DNA of 64,000 bases from G963663365 sp963663365. GTDB taxonomy: Bacteria > Hinthialibacterota > Hinthialibacteria > Hinthialibacterales > G963663365. Both the position numbers and the translations under genes were made by a program. Shown in pieces: positions 46,535 through 55,735 of this stretch. Below the pieces are notes generated by a model that did no database searches, was not told where the DNA came from, and saw only the letters and a list, made by a program, of their open reading frames with translations. The stretch lies in the NCBI GenBank assembly GCA_963663365.2, contig CAXXIH010000008.1:1488001-1552000 (forward strand), read 5' to 3'. The stretch's first letter is position 1. Each line of letters opens with the position of its first letter.

Positions 46535-48028
46535 ATGATTATGATGTATTCTACAAAAAATGACAATCGCGTTATATATGCCAAAGAAGTGTCAAAGGCT
46601 GATCGTTTAAAGACGGCATCACTTTTTCGGGCCGTTCGGTTTAAAATTGCGATGGTATTTTTGATGGTGGCATTATTTTCCGTAACCAATCTGTGTGTTT
46701 CGGTACATGCAAGCGGTGAAGATCCTCCATATGGAGAACGTGCAATTTGGGCTAAACCTGTTGAAGGCACCCCTTTTTTTAAATCAGAAATTGATAGTCC
46801 AGATCATATCTATAAGAAATGCTCCGGAAGCTCAATTGTTATCCAATTTGACTTAAAAATAAGAGAGTATGACTTGGGAATCTGGCATGATTGGTCGTGG
46901 CTAGAGCATGGTTTCCAAGATTGCCAATGGCGTAACCCGGCATCTACATGGTCATCTACAGGAGGGTGCACTAAAATACTCGATGGTGATATGTGGGCTC
47001 GTTATGAATTTGACGAACCAGGGCATTATACCGTGAAGGGAAGGCACCGGGGATACGAATGTGCTAGTCCTTACAACATCACAGGGGGGGATGTGACGGT
47101 GCATATTTATGTTGTTGAGGTGACAGATATAGATGTTGTAAGTGGAGCCACTGATATAGACGATGGGGCTTCCACTCCTGATAATACAGATGTCTGCGCC
47201 GCGATTAAAGACGCGGGAGATGTTGTTTTGGTGGCACATACAAATCCAACTGTTGTCGAAGCCTATTTGCCTGATAATTTTGTTAGTTGGTGGGGGGGGG
47301 ATGTATACCCAGGGCATCAGCTCTTTAGAAAAGTCTCCAAATCATCCTGGGCCAAACACGAAGTAATTGCCGATATCGGTGACTCAACTGCCACGATGCT
47401 TACCTATATCATTGGAAGTGAATATACTGATATTCAGAGGCTGATGGGAGAAGAGTCGTTTGAAGATGATGAAATGGCTTACAAGGCAGATCCAGTAGGT
47501 ATGATAGATCCAAATCCTGCTACAGGAGTTTTCGAATCAAATATTCAAATACAGTTTACGGTGAGGCCCGATTCATTAATTACTGACGGTAATGCAGGAC
47601 TTTTTAACATAAATGACATCAAGTGGGATGTGAGCAGATATGCTTATTTTTACCTTTGGCTACATAATTCTGGAGTATGGACAATAGAAGATGACAGCGG
47701 GGGACAATGGATTTCAGACGATTCGGTTCATGATGATGAAGATAATAATCCGTGGAATGGCAACGGTCATCTTTACGCAAATGATAGTCCGGGTACAAAA
47801 CAAGAGGCAGCAGCAGATTGGGTTGTTATGAAAGCGAATATGAAGGAATGGGTTCGAGTCGGTCTAGGCGGAACGCTTGGAGAAAATGGTTCATTGTGTA
47901 GTGAATATGTTGATTGGAGAGCTTTCCGATCAGTCCGAAAAGTCAATGATGTATGGCACAACGATAACACATACGACAATGAGTTAGTCGAGGGCAATCT
48001 CTTTTGGGGCAACGTTCCCAGTAATTAG
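46535..48028 (+). CDS. exported protein of unknown function with G7 and G9 tracts
   Basis: 497 residues from ATG 46535 (GGGAG 9 bases upstream). About 40 charged residues precede a hydrophobic export segment (IAMVFLMVALFSVTNLCVSV). The mature part is Trp-, Asp- and Gly-rich and beta-like, with paired Cys, suggesting an extracellular domain. No family recognised. A G7 tract (47084-47090) and a G9 tract (47292-47300), both coding Gly-Gly-Asp, are slippage-prone sites; the frame is intact as sequenced. Confidence 0.6.
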   Translation: MIMMYSTKNDNRVIYAKEVSKADRLKTASLFRAVRFKIAMVFLMVALFSVTNLCVSVHASGEDPPYGERAIWAKPVEGTPFFKSEIDSPDHIYKKCSGSSIVIQFDLKIREYDLGIWHDWSWLEHGFQDCQWRNPASTWSSTGGCTKILDGDMWARYEFDEPGHYTVKGRHRGYECASPYNITGGDVTVHIYVVEVTDIDVVSGATDIDDGASTPDNTDVCAAIKDAGDVVLVAHTNPTVVEAYLPDNFVSWWGGDVYPGHQLFRKVSKSSWAKHEVIADIGDSTATMLTYIIGSEYTDIQRLMGEESFEDDEMAYKADPVGMIDPNPATGVFESNIQIQFTVRPDSLITDGNAGLFNINDIKWDVSRYAYFYLWLHNSGVWTIEDDSGGQWISDDSVHDDEDNNPWNGNGHLYANDSPGTKQEAAADWVVMKANMKEWVRVGLGGTLGENGSLCSEYVDWRAFRSVRKVNDVWHNDNTYDNELVEGNLFWGNVPSN

Positions 48029-48061
48029 ACTCAACACGATCCGGAAAAGGAGATATAGAGA

Positions 48062-48763
48062 ATGAAAACTTATATATTCGTCACAATTTTATTTCTTTTA
48101 TTCACGCCTAATATAACCCTATCAAAGAGTGTCGAAAATGACCTCTTCTCGGCGAACCGTATAGAGAGATGGGCATGTTACAGAGAAATAGTCTCTGTAA
48201 CCGATGAAGAAGAAAAGTTAGTTTTAAAGGAAACCCTCACACACCTTTTGAAAGAATGCATTCAGGATAAGGATGTGAACAAGTCCTATAAAGGTTCACT
48301 TCACTTGATTATAAAGGCTTTGGGGGAGATGCAGGCGAAAGAAGCCATACCTGACATGTTGGAATTCTTTGTTTTTGCACCGGATTGTTACATAAGAACT
48401 GAGATAATTCCGACACAGTATTATTATCCTGTTGCCGTGGCGCTGATTAAAATTGGCGACCCATCGATAATGTACATGCAGAAAGTTATCTGTGATGAAA
48501 TTAAGCTGAAGGATAAAGAACGAAACGCCGAACTTCATTCCGATGAGGCAAAGCAGTTGGCGGCTTGGGTGATGATGGATATTATAGGCAAAGAAAAAGC
48601 ATTGGAAAAACTTGAGGCGCTTGAGAAAGACCGCCAATCATGTCTCTTGAAAGATGGCCGGAAAGTATCTGACTATATCCGAAATTTCAAATATACTTCT
48701 CATTTTCCACAAAAGAAAAAACTCAAAGATGCTGAGCAAGTTTCAAAGGAAGAAGAAAACTAA
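48062..48763 (+). CDS. exported HEAT-like helical protein
   Basis: 233 residues with a signal peptide (about 1-20). The body is helical with a HEAT-type pattern (LIIKALGEMQAKEAIPDMLE, VAVALIKIGDPSIMYMQKVI, AAWVMMDIIGKEKALEKLEA). The last 30 residues are Lys/Glu-rich. No catalytic motif. It begins 33 bases after the previous gene with an AAGGAG site and is followed by palindrome copy 1. Confidence 0.6.
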   Translation: MKTYIFVTILFLLFTPNITLSKSVENDLFSANRIERWACYREIVSVTDEEEKLVLKETLTHLLKECIQDKDVNKSYKGSLHLIIKALGEMQAKEAIPDMLEFFVFAPDCYIRTEIIPTQYYYPVAVALIKIGDPSIMYMQKVICDEIKLKDKERNAELHSDEAKQLAAWVMMDIIGKEKALEKLEALEKDRQSCLLKDGRKVSDYIRNFKYTSHFPQKKKLKDAEQVSKEEEN

Positions 48764-48802
48764 TCCGGGAAACAGCGGCTCTGTAAGAATCTCGCAATTC
48801 GG

Positions 48803-48861
48803 TTATAAAACCTCACGCCCCTTCGAGCATCCGGCCAGGGCTTGTTCGAAGGGGCGTTGGA
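48803..48861. repeat. palindromic repeat, copy 1
   Basis: ACGCCCCTTCGA (48815-48826) and TCGAAGGGGCGT (48846-48857) are perfect 12-base inverted arms around a 19-base loop. The whole 59-base unit recurs at 49892-49951 with one inserted C. It lies downstream of the HEAT-like gene and is not followed by a T run, so it is REP-like rather than a plain terminator. Confidence 0.8.
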
Positions 48862-48987
48862 TTAGATGCACGTGCTATGGTGGCCTGTGTTAGGCTGCAA
48901 TCTTACGTCGGGTTTTATATTCCGTTACGGATGGCGAGGGAGAAGCGTTTAGTATAAAAGACTTATGTCGTTAAAAGGGGTGCTTCG

Positions 48988-49785
48988 ATGATTGCGGTAC
49001 GGATTTCAACTTCTTACAATGAGTTGCCTATAAAACGGGAATGCGGCCTAAAAGCAGGCTTGCCACTATTATTCGTTGTTGCATTCGTACTTGTAAGCGG
49101 TGGATTTGCCGACACAACGAATAGACTCTCGGTTGACTTCGAAAAGGTGCAGAAGAAAAAATTTACCAGGTATATTTTGCATTTGTGTTGGCCTTCAGAT
49201 GAAGAAATCAAAAGCAAGAGCATCGATAAGAAATTGATACCAAAAGACATAGAAGCCTTTAATATCATGCTCAAGAAGGCGCTTAAGCCGGAATATCTTC
49301 CGTCTGAAAAAGTCATTAATTCTAATATTATTGCAGTCGAGAATTTGAGAGAAGAAAATGATTACTTATTGCTTGAATATACGTGTGGCGGCTGCCGCAT
49401 CGAGATTCAAGATGGGAAAGAGTTCTATATCCATATTTATCCAATTGAAAGTACGGTTCCGGAAAGCAAGAATATTACAGATTATGTGAAGTCAACAGCA
49501 TTAAAAATGTTTAACATACCAGATGATTTATCTTTCAAGAATGAGCTTCTTATACATGCATCAACTTTAGATTCAGGAAATTCGCAGCATGGTGCTTTGG
49601 AATATCGTCCTGAAACGGAACCTTTTAAGTATTGGTATTCGCCTATGAGATGGTGGTCAGACGGTAGAGATATTCTTTTTTTCATCGGAAAAGGTATTCT
49701 TGTCTATGAGCACGACTATTCAGATATACCTCATCCACCCAGAGAATTCTTTTTGCCCAGGAAATTTACAAAGGTGAGTGAATAG
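48988..49785 (+). CDS. exported protein of unknown function, paralogue A
   Basis: 265 residues from ATG 48988 (AAAGGGG site). Hydrophobic export segment GLPLLFVVAFVLVSGGFAD. Shares with the next gene the order LCWPSDEEIKSKSIDKKLIP (WPNAEEMKEKLPLDS there), a CRIEIQDGKEFYIHI-type strand, NITDYVKSTALKMFNIPDDL (SITDYITKGAKEYLNLPEER) and a late WWSDGRDILFF (VWSDGRLMYF). So they are diverged tandem paralogues. Function not recognised. Confidence 0.6.
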   Translation: MIAVRISTSYNELPIKRECGLKAGLPLLFVVAFVLVSGGFADTTNRLSVDFEKVQKKKFTRYILHLCWPSDEEIKSKSIDKKLIPKDIEAFNIMLKKALKPEYLPSEKVINSNIIAVENLREENDYLLLEYTCGGCRIEIQDGKEFYIHIYPIESTVPESKNITDYVKSTALKMFNIPDDLSFKNELLIHASTLDSGNSQHGALEYRPETEPFKYWYSPMRWWSDGRDILFFIGKGILVYEHDYSDIPHPPREFFLPRKFTKVSE

Positions 49786-49891
49786 TGCGATGTGAGAGTA
49801 AAGAGAAGGTCTCCGTGTATTGCGGGCATTCCTTTCAATCCACACATTTCCACTTGTCTGCTAATAGTGCAAGGAAAGAATAGTGCTTTGT

Positions 49892-49951
49892 TTATAAAAC
49901 CTCACGCCCCTTCGAGCATCCCGGCCAGGGCTTGTTCGAAGGGGCGTTGGA
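49892..49951. repeat. palindromic repeat, copy 2
   Basis: The same 12-base arms as copy 1 (49904-49915 and 49936-49947), loop one base longer. It lies between the two paralogues, so each paralogue is preceded by one copy. Confidence 0.8.
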
Positions 49952-50011
49952 ATTGGCGCACGCGGAGTGGAGGCAGGCGAGAATAGGTAAGGCGGTATCA
50001 GGAACAACATC

Positions 50012-50767
50012 ATGTATTTAAATAGACATCTACACTATGTTTTATTCATTGTGTTTTTCTGTGTCATTAATTCCCGGCTACAATCGGAACCGTTTCGACC
50101 TTTACCTGAAACGCAAGGGCAACTATTCAGCAAAGAGATTGAAGCAAAACTTCCGGAATTGGACTTTGAACATCGTATTGCTATCTGGCCCAACGCCGAG
50201 GAGATGAAAGAAAAACTGCCGCTGGATTCAATTTCATCCGGTGTGATTCAAGAATCGGTAAAATGGATGCGTAAAATTTTGAAAAGTGGATGGATTCCGG
50301 AAGAAATAGAAAACCATTTTATCGCTTTTCGAAGGGAAATGCCTTTCATCCCTCCTCATGAAGTAGATTGTTTAATTGTCCGCTATGAGATGAAGGACCA
50401 ACGGATTCAAATTTTTGAGATTGATGGCTACATAAGTATTTTGATCGATCCCATGACAGAAAAAGATTCTCAAAGTTCAATCACCGACTATATAACGAAG
50501 GGCGCAAAAGAATACCTGAATCTGCCTGAAGAACGAATCGTAAGCATTAAAACCGACCTAAAGACAGTTGAACTTGATGGAAGTAGAATCCTGCATTTCG
50601 GAAAAGTGTATTTTGAGGATAAAAATAAGGATTCAGAGAGGACTTGGTGGCATCGGATTTCCGTATGGTCAGATGGACGGTTAATGTATTTTGAGACAGT
50701 CGAGAGGAATGGGCAACCCGTGCCACATGATGAGCGAGTAAATTTCGGTATACCGCCTAGATTTTAG
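50012..50767 (+). CDS. exported protein of unknown function, paralogue B
   Basis: 251 residues with a signal peptide (about 1-25, HYVLFIVFFCVINSRLQSE). Aligns by eye along its length with the 48988-49785 protein (see shared segments there). Mixed alpha/beta, no Cys-rich or catalytic motif. The pair plus their palindromes suggest a recent tandem duplication unit of about 1.05 kb that has since diverged in protein sequence. Confidence 0.6.
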   Translation: MYLNRHLHYVLFIVFFCVINSRLQSEPFRPLPETQGQLFSKEIEAKLPELDFEHRIAIWPNAEEMKEKLPLDSISSGVIQESVKWMRKILKSGWIPEEIENHFIAFRREMPFIPPHEVDCLIVRYEMKDQRIQIFEIDGYISILIDPMTEKDSQSSITDYITKGAKEYLNLPEERIVSIKTDLKTVELDGSRILHFGKVYFEDKNKDSERTWWHRISVWSDGRLMYFETVERNGQPVPHDERVNFGIPPRF

Positions 50768-51150
50768 CAGCCGATCACTCTATTTGCTCGAATCCGGAAT
50801 TTTGTTTAAAAATCCCGAAGGCGCAAAAGTAAATAATCCCGGGTGATAATTGCTACACCCGGGGTGACTATCCTTAAAATCCTAAGCGCTGTAAGTACGC
50901 AAGGAAATTTATTGATGGGATATTGGTGTTTGAGAACATTTTTAGATTTTTAGAAACATGTGTATGTATGACTGACAACGGCTCGGGTGGAACCTCGCCC
51001 TCCCGGCACCTGCGGTGCTTGGTGTAAGTGTTTGAGGGAGTTGGTGGATGGCGGAGAGTTTTTGCGATGAACATAACTGTCTACTGCCTCTTGTGCTAAC
51101 GCAGAGTGGATTTATCATGGATATCTTGTAGAAGCAGAAGGAGTAAATTT
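50768..51150. other. gene-free stretch with a GC-rich repeat-like block
   Basis: 383 bases without a gene. 50979-51021 contains a block whose minus-strand translation is REGEVPPEPL, a text I recall from spurious reading frames over dispersed repeats in PVC genomes, and a small GCACC-TGC-GGTGC hairpin. Only one copy is in this window. Confidence 0.3.
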
Positions 51151-52122
51151 ATGAAACCTAATCAACATACACAGTTATACAGACAATTTCTTCTGCTAGT
51201 CCTAACTTGTTGTGTGGTTCTTGTTTCATTGCACGCGGTGTCGGCGGCGGATCGAACATTTGAAAGCGGCAACTACATCATCGATATGACAAAGATGTAT
51301 AGAGAGGGAGATCCATCGAACGGAATAGAGGCCGGTGAGGCCTATTCAATTACAGCCACAGATCGTATTAAGCATACAAGTGTGACGGTAGAAGCGGCTC
51401 CACTCGTGAAACTCGTATCAGATGTTCATGTAGTTGCCGAGTCCAAACTCTTATTGCGGACCTTTCGCAAACTCCATTATTTGACGGAAAAAGACTCACT
51501 TTACGATTTAAAAACTGGGAAACGATTGGGCAACTGGCGCGGTTTTGGGTCTTCGTTATCGCCATCCGGCCGGTATCTTGCCTATATTTCGTATCATCCG
51601 AGGATGGTACCTTCGACATATCGAAGAAGCATTCTGCTAATCTGCGATTTTGAAAAGGATATTGCCGAATACACGCCGGGTTATGTTGAAAAGCTGCCTC
51701 ACTCGGATACCATGTGCGGGGTTCCTGCCTTTCCTGAACGAAACGCCTATGAACGATCATACGACATTTTACTTGACGATGAGTATCGCATGCATCCACA
51801 TCTTCTCTGGTCCAAGGATGAAAAGACACTCGTCTTCTTCGCCACTAATGTGGACGAGAGAAAATTTTACTTAATCCGTATTGATATAACCGCTGGTGTT
51901 GACCATCCACAGATTGCCAAGAAGTGGATCGATGTAAATAACTTCATAGACTATAATAAATTGCTTTCTGTAGAAGTTGAGAGCATCAAAAAAAAGTTGC
52001 CATGCCTTTATTATGATCGTCTTTGGTGGAGTGGGAATAATCGCGTGACGATAAAAGCACTTGCAGATTTGTATTATTATAAAGAGGAGATGGAATTCAC
52101 GATCCCCACATTTCAAGAATAG
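51151..52122 (+). CDS. exported TolB/WD40-like protein of unknown function
   Basis: 323 residues from ATG 51151 (AGGAG 7 bases upstream); the frame opens at 51106 without a ribosome site. Signal peptide about 1-32. Segments like GFGSSLSPSGRYLAYISYHP and PHLLWSKDEKTLVFFATNVD resemble TolB/WD40 blades, so a beta propeller is likely, though only some blades are recognisable. Its stop overlaps the first base of an alternative start of the DUF1573 gene, implying one operon. Confidence 0.6.
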   Translation: MKPNQHTQLYRQFLLLVLTCCVVLVSLHAVSAADRTFESGNYIIDMTKMYREGDPSNGIEAGEAYSITATDRIKHTSVTVEAAPLVKLVSDVHVVAESKLLLRTFRKLHYLTEKDSLYDLKTGKRLGNWRGFGSSLSPSGRYLAYISYHPRMVPSTYRRSILLICDFEKDIAEYTPGYVEKLPHSDTMCGVPAFPERNAYERSYDILLDDEYRMHPHLLWSKDEKTLVFFATNVDERKFYLIRIDITAGVDHPQIAKKWIDVNNFIDYNKLLSVEVESIKKKLPCLYYDRLWWSGNNRVTIKALADLYYYKEEMEFTIPTFQE

Positions 52123-52139
52123 TGATCGAGAGGCTGGTT

Positions 52140-53189
52140 ATGAGGGAGAAACTTATGAGTGCTGTGGGAGCAGATGTCATGATGAAGCAAAAAAATAAAA
52201 AAGTGATGCCATTTCTACGCGGATTGGCTCTATTTGCGATCCTGATGTTTTTTGTGTGTACGGGAATGGCAAATGAGCTGTCCGGCCCTGTAATTTGGGA
52301 TGCGACGACGGTTTTGCTTGGACGGACCACGACTACTGAAATGAGAAATGCTGAATTTTGTCTTCGAAATGTTTCGACAAAATCCATCACCATTCTGAGT
52401 GCACATACGGACTGCGGTTGCACAACGACAAAAGTACCCAAGGGCGCAATTGCCGCAGGAGCAACCGTTGCGATTGCTGTAAAAGTGAAGCCGAATTCAA
52501 TAGAAGGACCGTATCGACATCAGATCACCGTGCAGTTCGATGATGAGACTATTTCTAAATTGTACGTTTCCGGCGAGACGCAATATTTGTTTAAACCGGA
52601 GAAAGACAACCTGGTCTTAAAAGATGTTCCACTTAATGCCGAAAGCAAGCACATGGTCGTTATTAAATGCCGTGATGGAATTCGCGCGGATGTGCTGGAA
52701 GCGAATTTAAGCACGACAGATGTCGAATTGGCGGGCTTTGAAATCGTTTCCTCATCAACTGAGGAAATTCGATGCGAGTTGTCATTGGTTCCCAAAGTCG
52801 CCCGTAGAACCATCAGTAGTTTGTTAACGCTGACCATGTCGGACGCGAGACAGCGTTTTTTGGTAATTCCGTTGACGATTTATACGTTTCTGCCCGTGGA
52901 TATTCGACCCCCGGTGGCATTTTTTGGAATTGTGAAACCGGGTATGAAAGTTAAAAAGACATTTTATGCCAAGTATGTCGACGATAGCCGCCCGAGTGTG
53001 CGGCAGATTCGAGATGCGGAGAAAAGCGCACATTTTACGACGATAGACAAAGAGAATTCGATGGAACTGATTGTAGAAATGGTCTGTGGAGAAAGACCGG
53101 GCAAAGTGACAGGAGAATTGGTGCTGGAACTTGAGAATTCCAGAGTCCCCGAAATCGCTGTGCCTTATAGTTACTTCGTACGGAAGTAA
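52140..53189 (+). CDS. exported DUF1573 protein
   Basis: 349 residues; ATG 52140 has GAGAGG six bases upstream, and 52155 is an alternative. A hydrophobic segment (LRGLALFAILMFFVCTGMA) precedes a DUF1573 domain: FCLRNVSTKSITILSAHTDC, GCTTTKVPKGAIAAGATVAI. The CGCT motif is a hallmark of the family, which is Ig-like and common in Bacteroidetes and Planctomycetes. Two further Ig-like units may follow. One spare base separates it from the MauE/TlpA-like gene, a pairing that points to periplasmic redox or cell-envelope work. Confidence 0.75.
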   Translation: MREKLMSAVGADVMMKQKNKKVMPFLRGLALFAILMFFVCTGMANELSGPVIWDATTVLLGRTTTTEMRNAEFCLRNVSTKSITILSAHTDCGCTTTKVPKGAIAAGATVAIAVKVKPNSIEGPYRHQITVQFDDETISKLYVSGETQYLFKPEKDNLVLKDVPLNAESKHMVVIKCRDGIRADVLEANLSTTDVELAGFEIVSSSTEEIRCELSLVPKVARRTISSLLTLTMSDARQRFLVIPLTIYTFLPVDIRPPVAFFGIVKPGMKVKKTFYAKYVDDSRPSVRQIRDAEKSAHFTTIDKENSMELIVEMVCGERPGKVTGELVLELENSRVPEIAVPYSYFVRK

Positions 53190-53190
53190 A

Positions 53191-54234
53191 ATGGCTACCC
53201 GGATTCTCGGACTTTTGTTTTTCTTCTCAGCCCTGGCAAAGGGAGTGGATGTTGAGGGATTCGGGATACAGGTGGCGGCGTACGGGATTGTCCGTACGCC
53301 GTGGCAGGTTCAGTCAATTGCGTTTGTAACGATTATCGGAGAGGCAATCCTTGGCGGGCTTTTTCTGGGGGCGAAGCGGATTGGCCGGACACTTCATATC
53401 TTGACGCTTGTCCTGCTATCCGTCTTCTCCCTCCTGATTTTCCAGGCCTGGCAATTCAACAACCTATCCGATTGCGGGTGTTTCGGCTCTCTTTTATCAA
53501 TGCCCCCACCCGTTTCTATCGGCAAAAATTTTCTTTTAATCGGGGCATTATTGTATGCGTGGAAGCGCGAATCTTGGATTCCGTCTTTTGCAGGAACCGG
53601 TTCATTTCCCACCGAATTTGGAGCGCCTTTTCTTGAAGGTGAAGACAAATCTTTTCACTCGGGTACTCATGAATCCTGTATGCCTGTTGATCCTTTGCAA
53701 AAACCTGAGAATGCTTTTGTTTGGGGGCGGAGTGTATGGACAACGGTGATTGCGGGATGCCTGCTAATATTCGCGGCGGCGTTCGGATATAGCCTGCACA
53801 ATACAACTGTTTCGGAGAATCATACAGACCCAATTGTATTGGATGCAGATGATCCGGGACGGCCGTTTGCCGGATTCGTTTTCGAAAATGATGAAACACA
53901 TTACGACCTGTCTGAAGGTGACTATCTTGTTGCACTATTAAGCGCCACCTGTTCACACTGTGAAGAAGAGACGAACCGCCTTAGCGAACTGCCGGAGCTT
54001 TTTCCTGATGCACCGCCCGTTGTCGGCCTTTGTATGGGTACGGCTGCTGAGTTAAAGACGTTCCGTGAGAAGACCATACCCAATTTTCCAACAGTCCGGC
54101 TCGATCCTTTGGCATTTTTTCAACTGATCGGCCAGGCCCCGCCACGTTTTGTATTGATTCGAGATGGGAAGTCTGTCCGGTATTGGGATGAGCACATGCC
54201 GGAACTTCTGGAACTTGCAGAAGCCCTACAATGA
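53191..54234 (+). CDS. MauE/DoxX-like membrane protein fused to a thioredoxin-like domain
   Basis: 347 residues from ATG 53191, one base after the DUF1573 stop. The N-terminal 130 residues have four membrane helices (LGLLFFFSALAKGVDVEGFG, SIAFVTIIGEAILGGLFLGA and so on) and the C-G-C-F motif between helices 3 and 4 seen in MauE/DoxX and vitamin-K-reductase-like proteins. After a loop and one more helix comes a TlpA-like domain with C-S-H-C (LLSATCSHCEEETNRL) and a cis-Pro region (QAPPRFVLIRDG). Likely passes reducing power across the membrane to periplasmic thiols. One-gene fusions like this combine MauE and MauD functions. Confidence 0.8.
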   Translation: MATRILGLLFFFSALAKGVDVEGFGIQVAAYGIVRTPWQVQSIAFVTIIGEAILGGLFLGAKRIGRTLHILTLVLLSVFSLLIFQAWQFNNLSDCGCFGSLLSMPPPVSIGKNFLLIGALLYAWKRESWIPSFAGTGSFPTEFGAPFLEGEDKSFHSGTHESCMPVDPLQKPENAFVWGRSVWTTVIAGCLLIFAAAFGYSLHNTTVSENHTDPIVLDADDPGRPFAGFVFENDETHYDLSEGDYLVALLSATCSHCEEETNRLSELPELFPDAPPVVGLCMGTAAELKTFREKTIPNFPTVRLDPLAFFQLIGQAPPRFVLIRDGKSVRYWDEHMPELLELAEALQ

Positions 54235-54314
54235 GCCGGTTCCGATTAATTCTTTTTGAATTTGTCGATTATCGTGCTTAACATGTGATCCCCAATCCCA
54301 TATCGCAAGTAGAA

Positions 54315-54334
54315 AAGGTTTCTGGAAAAACCTT
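54315..54334. terminator. possible bidirectional terminator hairpin
   Basis: AAGGTTT (54315-54321) and AAACCTT (54328-54334) form a 7-base stem with a 6-base loop between two convergent genes. On the minus strand it is followed by four T only, so strength is doubtful. Confidence 0.3.
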
Positions 54335-54376
54335 CGATTTGTTGGACATCGGTCAGATCGAAAAAATGACTACCGC

Positions 54377-55669
54377 TCAGTGCATCATCCAACAACCAAC
54401 ATCGGTCATTGTTTCCGTACGTATCACCAGGGAACGCAGACCTTCGATATCGAAATTATGCTCGATCCAAGCCGTATACAAGCGTTCTGTCTCTTGCTGA
54501 AGCGTGATGGACGGCGTGCGGCAATCGAAATCGAAATCGCTCAATGTTTGACGTTCAAGAACGCTCATTGTTTCCAATTCGACCACAGCATAATGAATTT
54601 GATACGCGCCGCCGGTATCTTCCTGCCAAACAATGTGCACCCGGCCTAATGAATCGAGCACAACATCCGCCTGTTCGGCATCGTTATCGCCGAGACTAAT
54701 CTCCAACGGTTCAGACCAAACACCTGCTGGGGAGCGATGTTGGAACCGGATGCTCGATAATCCACCCTCAGAAACCGGATAGACAACCGCCAGATTTCCT
54801 GCGGTGTCATAAGCCATCCGGGGCGGATCTAAAAATGAGCCACCCTCACCGACAGTTTCAATCTCGCCGGGCAAACCATCATCGCCTATTTTGCTGCCCT
54901 GAAGCGAAAAATCTCCCTGCCAGCCGTCCAAATATCCCCTCAGCGCATACACCGAGCCGTCACTTAGAATCCCGAGGCACGGCGACCAGTTCGAAGCAAA
55001 ATTACTCGCCGCAGGCGCATCGGTAATACGGAATTGCTCGATACCGGTCACATCTGCAAAACCGCCTGATTCATCGCTCATGCGTAAATAAATATCCGCA
55101 TTATTGCCGTTACGCGTAAAATCATACCAGGCGATAGCGACACGCCCGCCGGCTTGAACAACCGAAACCGGCATGTAGCCGCTATCGCCCAAATGCCCCG
55201 CCTGCGTATGGCTGATCCGTATATCGTTATCGCTGAACGATCCATCGGCGGGTTTGCTGTCATAATAAATTTCAACGTTGTCGATATAATTCCCCGCCGC
55301 TGTCGTATGCCGGTAGTCCTGCCATACCACATGCACTCCGCCATCCGGTCCAACACTCATCACCGGATGCCGTCCGCCCCCAACCGCCCCGCTATCGACA
55401 CGGACCGGTGCAGAGGTTTCTCCATTTCGAACCTGAAAATACAAAATTTGGCTGTCGGGCGGTTTGCCGGTCTCATCTTGGATTTGGCAGATGAGATGAA
55501 CTCCACTTTCCGCATCCACGGCAATCGCTCCATGGGTATGGCGTCCGAATTCAAATCCCTCCATACCCTGATAAATTTCCATCGGCGGATCGAATTCAAC
55601 CGCAATTGCAGTTGAGGCTATCAGCGCAAAAAGAAAGCTTTTCAATATCCTGCTCTGTAAATAGTCCAT
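54377..55669 (-). CDS. exported BNR/beta-propeller surface protein
   Basis: 430 residues from ATG 55669; an in-frame start at 55726 would add 19 residues ahead of the signal peptide (LKSFLFALIASTAIA). Repeated segments such as HGAIAVDAESGVHLICQIQD, PVMSVGPDGGVHVVWQDYRH and ADVVLDSLGRVHIVWQEDTG mark six or so propeller blades (exo-alpha-sialidase-like annotation is usual, but I see no sialidase catalytic set). It lies 66 bases after the pseudopilin gene and thus probably under the cobalamin riboswitch, suggesting a binding rather than enzymatic role. Confidence 0.65.
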   Translation of the reverse strand: MDYLQSRILKSFLFALIASTAIAVEFDPPMEIYQGMEGFEFGRHTHGAIAVDAESGVHLICQIQDETGKPPDSQILYFQVRNGETSAPVRVDSGAVGGGRHPVMSVGPDGGVHVVWQDYRHTTAAGNYIDNVEIYYDSKPADGSFSDNDIRISHTQAGHLGDSGYMPVSVVQAGGRVAIAWYDFTRNGNNADIYLRMSDESGGFADVTGIEQFRITDAPAASNFASNWSPCLGILSDGSVYALRGYLDGWQGDFSLQGSKIGDDGLPGEIETVGEGGSFLDPPRMAYDTAGNLAVVYPVSEGGLSSIRFQHRSPAGVWSEPLEISLGDNDAEQADVVLDSLGRVHIVWQEDTGGAYQIHYAVVELETMSVLERQTLSDFDFDCRTPSITLQQETERLYTAWIEHNFDIEGLRSLVIRTETMTDVGCWMMH

Positions 55670-55735
55670 GCTTGACTTCCTCGGATTTACTCTCTGACTT
55701 GCGGGCCCAAATGCCCCCCGATTCAATGCGAAAAC

